A DNA stretch of 64,000 nt from Paulinella micropora (GCA_019918135.1 WBZZ01003259.1:46823-110822), one strand, 5' to 3'. Positions 39,583-50,400 are shown, numbered from the stretch's first letter. Notes: generated from the sequence alone by a model not told the origin. Program-made: numbers and translations.

Positions 39583-40407
39583 ATGATGCTTAAGATAAAC
39601 AATGTCAAGGTGAAGCCAGTAAAACAAGAGGGTGATGGAAACAAAAAGGCAAAGGGTTATAAATTATTCAATGAGCCTTATGCCAATATATTTCTTCTCG
39701 CTCGTAAGAAGAGCGGGAAAACAACAGCACTCTTTGAAATACTGAAACGGACAACAGACAGAAAAACCCGTATTGTTATTATCGCTTCAACAATCCACAA
39801 GGACTACATTTATAAAGCAATGGTTAAGCACTTTAAGAACAGAGGCAACCCAATGGCAATTTATACCTTTCTAAAATCAGACGGGGTGAATGTCATTGAT
39901 TACGAATTAGACAAACTGAAGAAACCAGACGAAGAGCAAGAAGGAGAAGTAAAACAGGATGATAAAGAACCAATGGAGAAGCCACAATTTTTATACTTTG
40001 GAAAAGAAAAGAAACAGATAAAGGAGGCACCAAAAGAACGGCCCCAGCAAAAATATATTTCTCCAGAGGTTGTTTTTGTTTTGGACGATTTAGGGAGCGG
40101 ATTGAGAGACAAGTCCGTAAGCGATTTGTTAAAAAAGAATAGGCACTATAAATAAAAGGTGATTATGTCTAGTCAGTATCTGAACGACCTACGGCCAGAA
40201 GCCATAAAGCAGTTAGATTATTTATTAATCTTTCCAGCCCAATCTCAGGACAAAATGGAACTCGTGTATAAACACTTAGACTTATCTTTTGATTTTGATT
40301 ACTTTCTTCAAAAGTATCACGAGGCGACGAAAGAGAGATTTAATTTTCTTTATGTTTCAAGTGTTGATGATGAGTTAAGAAAAAACTTTGCTTACAGATT
40401 AAAATAA
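39583..40407 (+). pseudogene. FtsK/HerA-type DNA packaging ATPase, one in-frame TAA
   Basis: The frame is open from ATG 39583 (or 39586) to the end except for TAA at 40153-40155, where Polinton A has Ser. Walker A is ARKKSGKTT (~44), Walker B VFVLDDLG, then IMSSQYLNDL. The stop falls between Walker B and that sensor region, so a truncated protein would be inactive. It would power genome packaging. Start position is decided by the conserved KINNVKVKPVKQE N-terminus. Confidence 0.88.
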
Positions 40408-40443
40408 TATTTTTAGAATTAATAAACATTTTTTCATAGTATA

Positions 40444-40773
40444 ATGGTAGTGAAAACAACTCGTGTTGAAGTTATTCCAACAATCGGCAAACGAACTATT
40501 AACTCAAGCACAATGGCTGGAGGTAAAAAGAAGTCTGGTCGCAAGAAGAAGCAAGGAGGCAAGGGGCAGGCTGGCGGTAAAATTAACTGGGCAAAGGTTG
40601 GGAAAACGGCTTTGGCTGTTAATAAATTCCTTCGTGATAACAAAGTAATTTCTAGAACTGCGGGAGCCTTAAGCAGTATTGGAGTTCCTTATGCTGGGTC
40701 TGTCCAAGCCACCGCTTCAAAACTCGGATATGGCAAGAGAAAGCAGAGAGGATGCGGTGCCCTTAAATTCTAA
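40444..40773 (+). CDS. Basic Gly/Lys-rich core-like virion protein
   Basis: The 109-aa product has a 23-residue leader (MVVKTTRVEVIPTIGKRTIN...), then a basic Gly/Lys-rich region starting at an internal Met (40513), TAGALSSIGVPYAGSV, and a basic end GALKF. In Polinton A only the part from the internal Met is continuous, so translation may start at either site; the leader could be a cleaved propeptide. A DNA-condensing or minor capsid role is inferred from composition. Confidence 0.7.
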   Translation: MVVKTTRVEVIPTIGKRTINSSTMAGGKKKSGRKKKQGGKGQAGGKINWAKVGKTALAVNKFLRDNKVISRTAGALSSIGVPYAGSVQATASKLGYGKRKQRGCGALKF

Positions 40774-40799
40774 AAGATATTTTGATATAGCACATAAAT

Positions 40800-40817
40800 A
40801 TTTTTTTGTTTTATATA
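40800..40817 (+). promoter_or_regulatory. Late promoter-like motif
   Basis: ATTTTTTTGTTTTATATA abuts the ATG at 40818. The same 18 bases occur at 45293-45310, nine bases before the ATG at 45319, in the same element. Confidence 0.5.
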
Positions 40818-42887
40818 ATGAAAACGAAGAAACAGAAATTAAGACCCCCGCGGGTTTATAGAAACAAAAGCGGGAAGCCGTATATTATCCAGAAGGGTAA
40901 AAAATATTATCTTAATTTTGGCAAGAAAACAAATGATATGAGCACACTTCAAATCGTTAAACTTTTTATGAAATACTTAAGCAGACCGAGGACAACTAAG
41001 AGAATGAAGACAAAGAAGGAAGACTTAAGGAAAGTCCAGAGTCTGTCTGAGATTGAGCAGAATACGAGAACAGCCATTAATGACCACTTAGACAAACTTA
41101 AGAAGGAGAAATACGAAAAGATTGATGAGATAGACCAAAAAGAGAAAAAAGCACAGGCTGATGCTGAAGAAGAAAAGAAAAGGCAAGAAAGAAAAGACAT
41201 AGCAGATGCTAAGGAAAGACAAGAAATAAAGGATAGGGAACATAAAAGAGAACTGGAGGAGATTAATGAAAGAAAGGAAGAAATAAATAGGAGATTAAGA
41301 AGGGAGCAAAAACTCATAGAAGATGTAAAATATGAAGAAGACAGAAAAAATAGAATACAAGCATTACCACCGCCACCGCAATATCAATATATTATGCCAC
41401 CACAATATGGTCAGCCGCAAACACCACAATTTGGACAGCCACAAGCAACGCCACAAGCACCACCATTAGCACCACCATTTGGAGCACCACCACAAGCACC
41501 AGCCTTACCTAATTTAGGAGATGAAGCACCATTGAAAACGAAAGAGCAATATGAGGAAGAAAAAAAGCAAAAGCAGAAAGATATTGAAACACTGAAATTA
41601 GCAGGATATACAGATAAATTCATTAAAAAGATGAGTCTCAAAGACTTACAAAAAGCCAGTCAAGATATTCAGATGGCTATAGCCACAGCGACATCTTTAG
41701 AAGAACAGAAAAAGTTAGCAGAAGAATATAAAGAAAAACTTGAAAAGGAAAAAAAGAAAGCAGAAGAAAAGGGTAAGCATCTTGAAAATTTACAAATTAA
41801 TCAATTTTTAATCTCTGGATTTTCAAAAACTTATCACCCAACCATTACCATAAAAGAGTTAGCACAGGCTTTAAAAAAGAGACTAGATAATGATGGTCAT
41901 AACAAATTAAATTACAAAGACACTTCAAAGTGGATTATTAACATGATTAAAAGGTTTAATATTGATGTTGGAAGTGAGGTGAAAAACGTAAAAAGAAAAG
42001 TGGCGGATTATGCTAGATATGAAGAGTATATGGGTATTACTGAACAAAAAGGGAGTGGAGCGAAGACATTAGAAGAATTAATTGATAAGGTATTTTCAAT
42101 AGCGAAAATAAAAAAATACTTAGCCCGCAAAGATTGGAAACACACAATGAATAAAAAGGATTTTGTAAAAACTCTAACTAGCAAAATGACAATAGACCCA
42201 AATGTAGATAAACAAGTTTCAGCGGATTTAAATATTGACGAGGGAATGCCCCAACCGCTACCACCGCCACCAGAGACACAACCACAGCAACCAGAGCCAC
42301 AACCACAGCAACCAGAGCCACAACCACAGCAACCAGAGACAGAGCAAGAGCAACAGCAACCAGAGCCAAAGCCACAGCCACAGCAAGAGGGTGAGGGGCG
42401 CGGGCTAATGACTAACGAAATAGATGACATAATGAAAAAATATGGATGGTATCTCGGAGCGATAGCAAGTGATGAAATCTACAAACTAAATCCAGAAAAA
42501 AGAAAGCGATACGGATTTATTATGAATTTGGACAACCACAATCAATCAGGGTCTCATTGGATTGCTATATGGGTAAATCTAAATAAAGATAGAAGTGTTG
42601 AAGTGTATGACCCTTTGGCTGAATATCAACCGACGGAAGACTTTCAACAACAAATGAAACGGCTCATTGACCGAAGTAATCCTGATAGTTATTTGTTAAC
42701 GAAAGTTAATCAAGTAAAACAACAATCTGATACGAGCGACACATGTGGATGGCACTCAATGCGGTTTCTTTTAGAGCGAGCAAAAGGAGTGCGATTTAAA
42801 TTTGCTAGTGGCTATATAGACTTAAAAGAAGAAGAAGCGGAGAAATTAAAAGCACAGAATGGTTATGGATTTGACACCTTTTTGTAA
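40818..42887 (+). CDS. Charged/proline-rich protein fused to adenain-like cysteine protease
   Basis: The single 689-aa ORF begins KQKLRPPRVYRNKSGKPYII, then a Glu/Lys coiled coil (~75-200), a Pro/Gln/Ala-rich stretch (~200-240), a second helical part, a basic region, a Pro/Gln/Glu repeat linker (~490-525) and a C-terminal C48-type protease. Protease residues are SHW (His), VYDPLAEY (acidic), and QQSDTSDTCGW (Gln, Cys). Fusion suggests that the long N-part is a virion or scaffold protein that carries the protease into the particle and may be its own substrate. No disruption here, in contrast to Polinton A. Confidence 0.85.
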   Translation: MKTKKQKLRPPRVYRNKSGKPYIIQKGKKYYLNFGKKTNDMSTLQIVKLFMKYLSRPRTTKRMKTKKEDLRKVQSLSEIEQNTRTAINDHLDKLKKEKYEKIDEIDQKEKKAQADAEEEKKRQERKDIADAKERQEIKDREHKRELEEINERKEEINRRLRREQKLIEDVKYEEDRKNRIQALPPPPQYQYIMPPQYGQPQTPQFGQPQATPQAPPLAPPFGAPPQAPALPNLGDEAPLKTKEQYEEEKKQKQKDIETLKLAGYTDKFIKKMSLKDLQKASQDIQMAIATATSLEEQKKLAEEYKEKLEKEKKKAEEKGKHLENLQINQFLISGFSKTYHPTITIKELAQALKKRLDNDGHNKLNYKDTSKWIINMIKRFNIDVGSEVKNVKRKVADYARYEEYMGITEQKGSGAKTLEELIDKVFSIAKIKKYLARKDWKHTMNKKDFVKTLTSKMTIDPNVDKQVSADLNIDEGMPQPLPPPPETQPQQPEPQPQQPEPQPQQPETEQEQQQPEPKPQPQQEGEGRGLMTNEIDDIMKKYGWYLGAIASDEIYKLNPEKRKRYGFIMNLDNHNQSGSHWIAIWVNLNKDRSVEVYDPLAEYQPTEDFQQQMKRLIDRSNPDSYLLTKVNQVKQQSDTSDTCGWHSMRFLLERAKGVRFKFASGYIDLKEEEAEKLKAQNGYGFDTFL

Positions 42888-42911
42888 AATTATTTATTCG
42901 TCAATATAACA

Positions 42912-43709
42912 ATGGAGTACAAGGGAGGAAGAAGTTCGGGTATCTATTACATAAATAGCAAAAATAGAATAACGGGGACAGACAGCGACTTTACACACGA
43001 AATCAATATGAAGGGGTTAGACAATCCAACTCACTGCAAAATTCTTCATATTTATGTGCCGAAGTCGTATTACTCTGTGGCTTCACCATATAATACTTTT
43101 ACATTATCCGAAGACGGATATGAGGCTTTAATTACGATACCTGAAGGAAACTACACAATGAACAATCTAAAAAATAAACTATCTGAGGTGTTATCCGCAG
43201 ACAGCCCAAATAATTATACTTATGTTGTATCCAGTAATAATACCAACATAGAACCAGAGGACGGCAAATTAACATTCAGTGTGTCAGAGAATAAAGGTAT
43301 TCAACCGCGGTTTATATTTGATGCTGATACACGTATTCACGAGGTAATGGGTTTTGATAGAAACTCAACATATTTCTTTGCTAATGATTTAATTAAATCG
43401 CCAAATGTAATTATTCTAACTGGTGAAAAAACATTGTATCTTCAATCAGACTTAGTGAATGAAGGAGATAATCATGTGCTACAAGAAATATACACTGCCA
43501 ACGAAATTCCGTTTGGTTCTGTCATTTATGACGGCTCTGGTAGTGAATACGGGAAAACATTGTCAGCAAGTTCAAACAATGTGTTTAGGTTTTACTTGAC
43601 GGACGAAAACAACCAAGCAATAAATCTTAATGGTTTGGGAATAGTTATGACTTTATTGGTTTATCGTGAAACTAATTATTTTAGTTTATTTAATTCATTT
43701 TTCAATTGA
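42912..43709 (+). CDS. Penton-type minor capsid protein
   Basis: The 265-aa product is nearly the same as 11965-12777 (IYYINSKNRITGTDSDF ..., VYRETNYFSLFNSFFN) but stops five residues earlier. It lies between protease and MCP. The predicted single-jelly-roll penton closes capsid vertices and is the likely fibre anchor. Confidence 0.75.
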   Translation: MEYKGGRSSGIYYINSKNRITGTDSDFTHEINMKGLDNPTHCKILHIYVPKSYYSVASPYNTFTLSEDGYEALITIPEGNYTMNNLKNKLSEVLSADSPNNYTYVVSSNNTNIEPEDGKLTFSVSENKGIQPRFIFDADTRIHEVMGFDRNSTYFFANDLIKSPNVIILTGEKTLYLQSDLVNEGDNHVLQEIYTANEIPFGSVIYDGSGSEYGKTLSASSNNVFRFYLTDENNQAINLNGLGIVMTLLVYRETNYFSLFNSFFN

Positions 43710-43748
43710 CTTAAATCGCGGTAAAGATATTTAATTTTAGAATTATTT

Positions 43749-43767
43749 TTTTTTCTATAAATATATT
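43749..43767 (+). promoter_or_regulatory. Probable late promoter of the major capsid gene
   Basis: TTTTTTCTATAAATATATT is identical to the motif ahead of MCP in Polinton A and stands 50 bases before this ATG. Confidence 0.55.
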
Positions 43768-43816
43768 CTCGTGAATTAGTTAATCTACGCTACTTCAAAA
43801 AAAAACAAAAGCAAAA

Positions 43817-45268
43817 ATGCCAGTAATGTATGGTGGTGAGTTGGTTCATCAGACTAAGGAACTGCTAACTGGTAAGTATGAATTGAACAAACTTACTGCC
43901 CGTGAAGGGTCGGCTGATGTTAACATTACAACTGCTGGTGGAAATGAAAGCACCTTTGAAATCCCTACTCGTCCTTTGAACCTTGCGAGGTCGGTGTTGC
44001 GATTTACTTACACCCCTACCGCATCTGCTGGTTATAATCGCATGTTTATGGATTGCTTGCCCATGATACAAAGAATTGAACTGCGAAGCCGAAGCGGTCA
44101 ATATTTGTGTAATCTTCAACACGTGGGCAATTACACTAAGATGATTTGGAAGCCCGAAATTAAGTATGAAAAATTTATGGCACTTGAAAACCACGGGGCG
44201 GGTGTATCTAGCGGGGCTATGCTTCAAAAGTGTAATGCGGGAAAAGTTGAAATCGGAAGTGTAGCAGAAAGAAAGGCAATTACTGATGCGGGTGTGCTTG
44301 CAGATTTAAGAGGGGCGATTCAAACATATTACAAAGTGCCGCTTGTTAATGCCCGCCGTCATAATGATACAGCCGTTGCCAATAGTGCTGGTGGGGATTA
44401 TAGCCTTGTTAATGTTCCTTTTGAGGAGGCTAAGTATTTTGAAGGAGGCGGTAATGGAACGGCTACACCTGTCATTAAAGTTAAACTTCCGTTGGGTATG
44501 ATTTTTGGAACTATTTTTGAACTGGATAAGACTATTGGTTTTAATGAAATCTTGGATTTGCGAATCGTGTGGGAGGGTACTAACCGCTCTACTTTCTTTG
44601 GAACTGATGCGAGCAGTATTTCTACAGGTGCTGCACAGGTGGCTGTTGGTGCAACTACTTCAAACTTGAATCTGTTTCTTGCCGTAGAGACTGACCCAAA
44701 TGTAGTCCTTGGTGTACAGCAGAAGATTGCGGGAGAAGGTTTCCCATTTAAGATTGAATACCCTATCTCTTGGAAGCAGACCCTCCAAACACAAAACCAA
44801 AATTTCGTGGTAAAAATGAACCGCTCACAGGGTGAGAGAATTAGAAGAATTTATACTTCCGCATTCCACAATGATGAAAATAAAAGTACCGCTTTTGACA
44901 ATGATAACAGATCGGATGCCAAGATTATTTCATATTATACAACTCTGGATGGCTCTCGTCTTCAACAATTTGACATTGACAACTCTGAGAATGAGGACTA
45001 TATGATTTTGAAGGATAAGTTGAAGGGTAGTGCTATCCTAAACAGCGATGTCTATCATTACAACTGGTTCCATGTAGATACTTGGGACAACAACCGCCCG
45101 CTTTGTGATAAGGATACTGACGGGTATGAGGTGAGTGGTCTGAGCCTTGACACTGAGAGGCGATATGAGTTCGTTTCAACTACTGCTGGAAACAATCTTA
45201 ACCATTACACTTTTGCCATTCTTCAACGAAGTGTGCTTGTGAAGGGAATTGAAATTTTGATGAGTTAA
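43817..45268 (+). CDS. Major capsid protein (double jelly roll)
   Basis: The 483-aa product aligns end to end with the Polinton A MCP without gaps in total length, with differences clustered near residues 155-190 and 365-390. Long stretches are identical in DNA as well. It forms the capsid shell by family. The gene is complete. Confidence 0.85.
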   Translation: MPVMYGGELVHQTKELLTGKYELNKLTAREGSADVNITTAGGNESTFEIPTRPLNLARSVLRFTYTPTASAGYNRMFMDCLPMIQRIELRSRSGQYLCNLQHVGNYTKMIWKPEIKYEKFMALENHGAGVSSGAMLQKCNAGKVEIGSVAERKAITDAGVLADLRGAIQTYYKVPLVNARRHNDTAVANSAGGDYSLVNVPFEEAKYFEGGGNGTATPVIKVKLPLGMIFGTIFELDKTIGFNEILDLRIVWEGTNRSTFFGTDASSISTGAAQVAVGATTSNLNLFLAVETDPNVVLGVQQKIAGEGFPFKIEYPISWKQTLQTQNQNFVVKMNRSQGERIRRIYTSAFHNDENKSTAFDNDNRSDAKIISYYTTLDGSRLQQFDIDNSENEDYMILKDKLKGSAILNSDVYHYNWFHVDTWDNNRPLCDKDTDGYEVSGLSLDTERRYEFVSTTAGNNLNHYTFAILQRSVLVKGIEILMS

Positions 45269-45318
45269 AAAAGAATAATAAAAATAAAAAACATTTTTTT
45301 GTTTTATATACCCAAGAG

Positions 45319-46551
45319 ATGACTACTCACCAGCGAAATTTAATCGCACAAAATCCAGATGGAGAATTTATAAATGTCAGTGTTGGATATGATGGTAATA
45401 TGGAAACAAATAATTCAAAAACCGCTTTTGGTGAAGCAGTAGTAGGTCAATTAACACCAGTATTACAAGAAATCTTTCCATATACCATTAATACTAGGAT
45501 ATGGACAAAAACAGAAACAAAATCGTCTGTGTCATTTTTGAATAATATGGCTGAATTGAAAACAACTGCTAATGCGACGGCGGATGCTGGATTAGTAAGT
45601 AAAAGGAGAATAAAATATAGAACTGGAATGGGTGTCCTTGCCCGCTTTACTGCTATATGGACAACGGATGATACAAAAGATTACTATTCATTTATTGGAA
45701 TAGGAAATGATCTCGTTGATGGATTTTATTTTTACAAAAATCAAGCAGGAATGAATATCGCGCATATTAAAGGAGGTGTTGCAGTTTATATTGACCAAGA
45801 AGACTGGGACGACCCATGCGATGGTAATTTTGCTATGCCGAACTTAGACTGGAGCAAAGGAAATGTATTTCAAATTCAATTTCAGTATCTTGGGTTTGGT
45901 GCTATTAAGTTTTATATTGAAAATCCCATAACAGGATTATTTCAATTAGTTCATATGATTGAGTATGCGAATGCGAATGAAGGTGTAAGCCTGCGAAATA
46001 CAACATTACCTTTTACGGCAGTCATGAGAAATGATGCAAAGACTGGAATACAAATTCTTAAAACGGCGAGTGCTAGTTTATTTATTGAGGGCTCAAATAC
46101 TATTAATACCAGTATTACAAATACTGCGGAAGGAGACGAAAAAACGAGCACCACTGAAAGCCCCATTTTAAGTATCAGGAATAAAGCACTATTCAATAAT
46201 AGCCTCACCAACTATTCAAATGTCTTTCCTTCCTTGGTAAGTATTACAAATGAAGATACTAAGTCAAATGTCGTCAGAATGGTATGGAATGGGACACTAA
46301 CAGGGGCTGATTTTGCTGATGTTGATGCCACAACTTCAATCGTAGATACAGACACAAAAGCAACCGCTATCGCCAACGGAACGACAATTTTTAAGATTTA
46401 TGTAAATGCCGCCTCAACTCAACAGATTAATCTCAGAACATACGATATTCAATTAACACCGAACGATGTTTTGACATTCACACAGAAGGCTGTGACGGCA
46501 GGTGCTGGTAGCAATATTAATGTTATCGCTAACTTTATAGAAGACCATTGA
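45319..46551 (+). CDS. Probable virion surface protein
   Basis: The intact 410-aa product begins RNLIAQNPDGEFINVSVGYDG and contains FQIQFQYLGFGAIKFYIENP (~195) and a Thr/Asn-rich C-terminal half. Compared with Polinton A, the N-terminal 60 residues and the QYLGFG core are conserved, while the C-terminal half is strongly divergent, as expected for an exposed protein. It is the last gene of the rightward late block. The fold is unknown; lectin-like is a guess. Confidence 0.7.
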   Translation: MTTHQRNLIAQNPDGEFINVSVGYDGNMETNNSKTAFGEAVVGQLTPVLQEIFPYTINTRIWTKTETKSSVSFLNNMAELKTTANATADAGLVSKRRIKYRTGMGVLARFTAIWTTDDTKDYYSFIGIGNDLVDGFYFYKNQAGMNIAHIKGGVAVYIDQEDWDDPCDGNFAMPNLDWSKGNVFQIQFQYLGFGAIKFYIENPITGLFQLVHMIEYANANEGVSLRNTTLPFTAVMRNDAKTGIQILKTASASLFIEGSNTINTSITNTAEGDEKTSTTESPILSIRNKALFNNSLTNYSNVFPSLVSITNEDTKSNVVRMVWNGTLTGADFADVDATTSIVDTDTKATAIANGTTIFKIYVNAASTQQINLRTYDIQLTPNDVLTFTQKAVTAGAGSNINVIANFIEDH

Positions 46552-46583
46552 AGCAAAAAAATTAATGAAAAGCGATGTGGATA

Positions 46584-47006
46584 TTATAAATATTTTTTTA
46601 TCGCATCTTTGTTATTAAAATAAGGTTGTTGAATTAAATATTCAAGGTATGGTTTGTCAATCTTAGCGACATCTTCAATTTTCATTTTTTTATACTTACC
46701 ATATTGAAGAAAAACATCGGTTTCGTGTTTTGCTATCTCTTCGCCTACATTTTCTTTAATCTCGGTTATGCCTGTCTCTTTTAAATCGGTCTCCTTAAAA
46801 GGTGTGCTTGGTTCCTCCATCATTTTTGTCAATGTCTCCTCCAAAGGTATAACAACTTTCACATTATCATCTCTCGGTTTATATTGCTCGTAGAAAGAAA
46901 CAATGTCGGGTTTAGTCCATTTAATAGTGGGTTTCTTAACTTCGCTGTCAATGTTCCATTTTTCAATTTCATTCAAGTAGTCCTGCTTGGTGCTCAGGTC
47001 TGTCAT
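46584..47006 (-). CDS. Small protein with shared N-domain and DUF3820-like C-end
   Basis: The 140-aa product shares its first ~60 residues (DYLNEIEKWNIDSE ... YEQYKPRDDNVKVVIP) with Polinton A's 160-aa protein, but ends in QYGKYKKMKIEDVAKIDKPY, a DUF3820/ExoX-C-like domain that is also the C-terminus of the neighbour 47035-47322. The domain has probably been copied from the neighbour or replaced in A. TATATATC lies just upstream. Confidence 0.68.
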   Translation of the reverse strand: MTDLSTKQDYLNEIEKWNIDSEVKKPTIKWTKPDIVSFYEQYKPRDDNVKVVIPLEETLTKMMEEPSTPFKETDLKETGITEIKENVGEEIAKHETDVFLQYGKYKKMKIEDVAKIDKPYLEYLIQQPYFNNKDAIKKYL

Positions 47007-47034
47007 TGATATATATACTACAAAATAATTTTTA

Positions 47035-47322
47035 TTAAATGTATTTTTTTACTTCACTTTTAATGTCGGTAAATTTCTCAAACCAAGGCTGTTTCATAAC
47101 CCATTCAAGGTATGGCTTATCAATAACCGCTATATCTTGAATTTTCTTACCTTTATACTTACCAAATGGAAAAGTATCCTTTGGCTTGCCAGCCCGTGCA
47201 TTTTCAATTGCCTTTATTTGTTCTTGAATTACCTTTTGGATATCTTTCAATGTGAAGGTTTCATTTTTATTTTCAATAGAGAGTTTTTCAAACTTCTCGC
47301 ATAGTCTGGTGAGGGCGGACAT
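47035..47322 (-). CDS. DUF3820/ExoX-C-like small protein
   Basis: The 95-aa homologue of 16235-16510 has FGKYKGKKIQDIAVIDKPY followed by LEWVMKQPWF. The promoter-like CTATATATAGAC lies a few bases before the start. It is downstream of PolB on the same strand and may be co-expressed or late. Confidence 0.7.
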   Translation of the reverse strand: MSALTRLCEKFEKLSIENKNETFTLKDIQKVIQEQIKAIENARAGKPKDTFPFGKYKGKKIQDIAVIDKPYLEWVMKQPWFEKFTDIKSEVKKYI

Positions 47323-47368
47323 TGCTATATATAGACTGGTAAAAAATTTATTGAAAAAAATTAATTAT

Positions 47369-47497
47369 TGATATTTATCAACTACACTTTCATTCGCTTC
47401 GCTCATACTCGTAATCTCAAACTTGTTTGAGATATTGATAAACATCGATGTTTTAGAATAAGCGGGAGTGAAACGAGAGCGCAATTCTAAAATATCA
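47369..47497. repeat. Paired hairpin unit (REP-like) at the PolB stop
   Basis: This is the compact form. The left half GATATTTATCAA ... TTGATAAACATC and the right half GATGTTTTAGAAT ... ATTCTAAAATATC meet in the palindrome AAACATCGATGTTT with no spacer. The right arm contains the PolB stop codon (47487-47489) and its last two to three codons. Polinton A has no unit at its PolB 3' end. Confidence 0.87.
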
Positions 47498-50400
47498 TTT
47501 GATATCCGTAAGGAATACTATCATTTTCATTGATAAACTCCCGACCTTGCCATTTATTATCATTAACTTTCTTTTTTATGTTTGTAGTATGAACTATGCT
47601 AAAATGGTTAATGTTTTGCTGTTTGCTATTTCGTGATAAATGAATTTTCTTCATTTGAAAATCTCTAACATTTTCAATGCTTTCGCCTAAATCCATCTTT
47701 TCATATACTTCTGGATTTAACCCCTTTGAATTCAACCCCTTACCTCTAAGGTGGTAGTATCTCTTTTTTACTCCATCGTTTTCGTAGCATTCAATTATAT
47801 GAACTCCTTTGTCTTTATGTTTCAAGTCATTCTTAGTAAGGTAAGGGAGAAATGCTTCATTCGTTGTAAATTCTAACATATACAATTTAGGAGCAATCCA
47901 TATTCCTCTTATTATCTTACAGCAATCTCCTAAGTCATCCGTTATTCCTCCGAGAGATTTATCACCAAGCCTTTTGATTAGTTTGGCGAACCTAACATGC
48001 AACACTAGACTATCCGTATCGGTGTAATAGAAATCAGCCTCTATGTCTTTATTTGGATTAGCCTCTTTTATGTAGTTATACATAATTCGCCTGCTATATG
48101 CTAGAATGAAAGCCCCGTAATGAGAAGGCTTTGTAATACTCTCTTCAATTATTACTTCATTTCTAGGTATTCCAGATACGTGCCATAGTTTGTTTCCGTC
48201 TTTATCTTTGAATTCAACCACATCAGATATATAGTTTTTCGTCCAAAATTTCCAATACTCCTCATTTGATTTAATATATTCTGCTTCTGTTGGGATAGGT
48301 CGTTGTATCATCTTTCCGTATAACGAATTCATAAATAGTTTGGCTAGTAAATATTGCGGTGTGCCTTTTTCGCTATTTTCTTTAGCCTTAAACATTTCCA
48401 GTATGTATTCTTTGAAAACTGGTTCGGCCTCCTCTGTATAGTAGCCTTTATGAATTGTTATATCGTAGCCTTCCTTAATCATATCTTCAATATCAACACT
48501 TGTGAGCCATTGGTCTTTCATATCCGCTAAATTCCACTTTAATGAGCCCATTTTATTTCTCTGTCCTATTCTTGAATGTAATATGTCTTTTGGTGAGATA
48601 TAATCAACATTGTAAATACCGATTGGAAGATTATTATAATCAAATGGTGCGATAGCCTGTTTAATTTCTCCAACCATAAATAAATTAAGCATCGCTGTTG
48701 GGTATAAAGATACGACATCCGCATCAACTAAATAATCGGTTAATTCGTCAAATGTGATTTTTCCCGCTAAGTAGTCCTTGTATTGTTTTGAAACAAATCT
48801 TTTTTTGCTTGGATATGTTCTTGCTCCGATAACCGCTTTTCTAAATGACTTTTCTTGTTCAATAGTTGGAAGCCTTACATCGTGCTTACCATCAATCATT
48901 TTCTTCCAGATATTGAAAGCAAGGCTTGAAGTTGAAATGTATGAAGTTAAATTCACTGAGTGTTTTTCAAATATCTCTGTGTTTATTTTGTCATATAACT
49001 CTTTTAACCCCATAACATCACACTTCAAATATTCAAGACACTTATTTCTTAATTCTTTGCTCATTTTTTCCCATTCTGTGGCTTGGTCGTGGTCAAAATC
49101 TCCTTTAAGAGTTTTACATTTCATATTTTCTAAGTTTTCTTTTAGAGTTCCCTGACTATGCTTACACATATCCCACATTTTAATATTTTCAAATTGTAAA
49201 GAGATTATTGAGCCGTTATTAATCATATGTGATTTTGGTTTAATGCCTCTTCTTATTAATTCCTGTTTAATGAAGTAGTGGTCAAAGTTCGCTCCATTAA
49301 ATCCATTCACATATAAAATCGGCGGTTCTTCATCTTTGTTTCTTTTCTTTCTTACTCCTGCTACTTTCTTGACTGGATTATGAATATCTGGTTGTTTGTT
49401 TGCCCATTCAACTGCTAACTTCTTTCCTCTCTCTAGAAGTGTATCAAGAAATTTAGAAATACTATCTTTACCAGCAAAGTGTTTAAATCCTTCCGTCCCT
49501 TGAGTATATCCGACTATATAGCAGTCGTGAATATCAAAGCCTTCAGCAAGTGTGTTATTTCTAAAAGTTTCAAGGTCGTAATGAAGGAGTTCGTCTTTAT
49601 TATTATATTTTTCTTTATGCTCCTTCGTTATTAAATGTCTCTTTCCATTCTTTAATATTTCTCTATTCACATAATTTATTATTTTTGGATTACAAGTGTG
49701 CTTTTTGATGTATTTCTTTAAACATTGTTCGCATTTTTGTTTATATCTTTTAGTTAATCCAAAATAGTGGTTATTCTCTAAGTAAATCATAATGTCCGCT
49801 TCTTCTCCGATGTTGTTTGTGCTTATAGTTTCTCTTGTTAAGGCGTTTGTTATTTCATATGTCTTTCCTTCTTTTATCAAAGTATTAAGGAGTTTTACGG
49901 CGGTAGAGAATGGTATGGGGCAATCATTAGAAAGATTGAATTTCTCTCTAATATCATTACATCTTTTTCTGTTAATAAGTGGCATATTAAGAAGGTCTTT
50001 ACAGAGAAAGAATAAACAATTATTATTCTTGCTAGCGGGAGATAACAATATGTTTTCATCAGATATTGTTTTTTTACATTTGTTTTTTCCTTCATAACAA
50101 CCGCCTCCGTTTTCTTGAACTACTACTACCTTAGCATATTCAATAATTCGGTCATAACCTAATCCAGATGCTTCAATATTGCTTATGTTAAACTCATTCA
50201 ACATTTCAATAAAATCGTCATAGTTTTTTATTTGAAAAGAATTAAATGTTTTCTTTTTATAATATCTATTTAATTCTTCGTGGTCTGTTATGTATGTTAT
50301 AGTGATATGAACATCCGCATTTCCTGTCATACCATTTCTTTTCGCATCCAATAGTATAGGAATTAGAACCTCTCGCTCTAATGCATCAGTATCATAAAAG

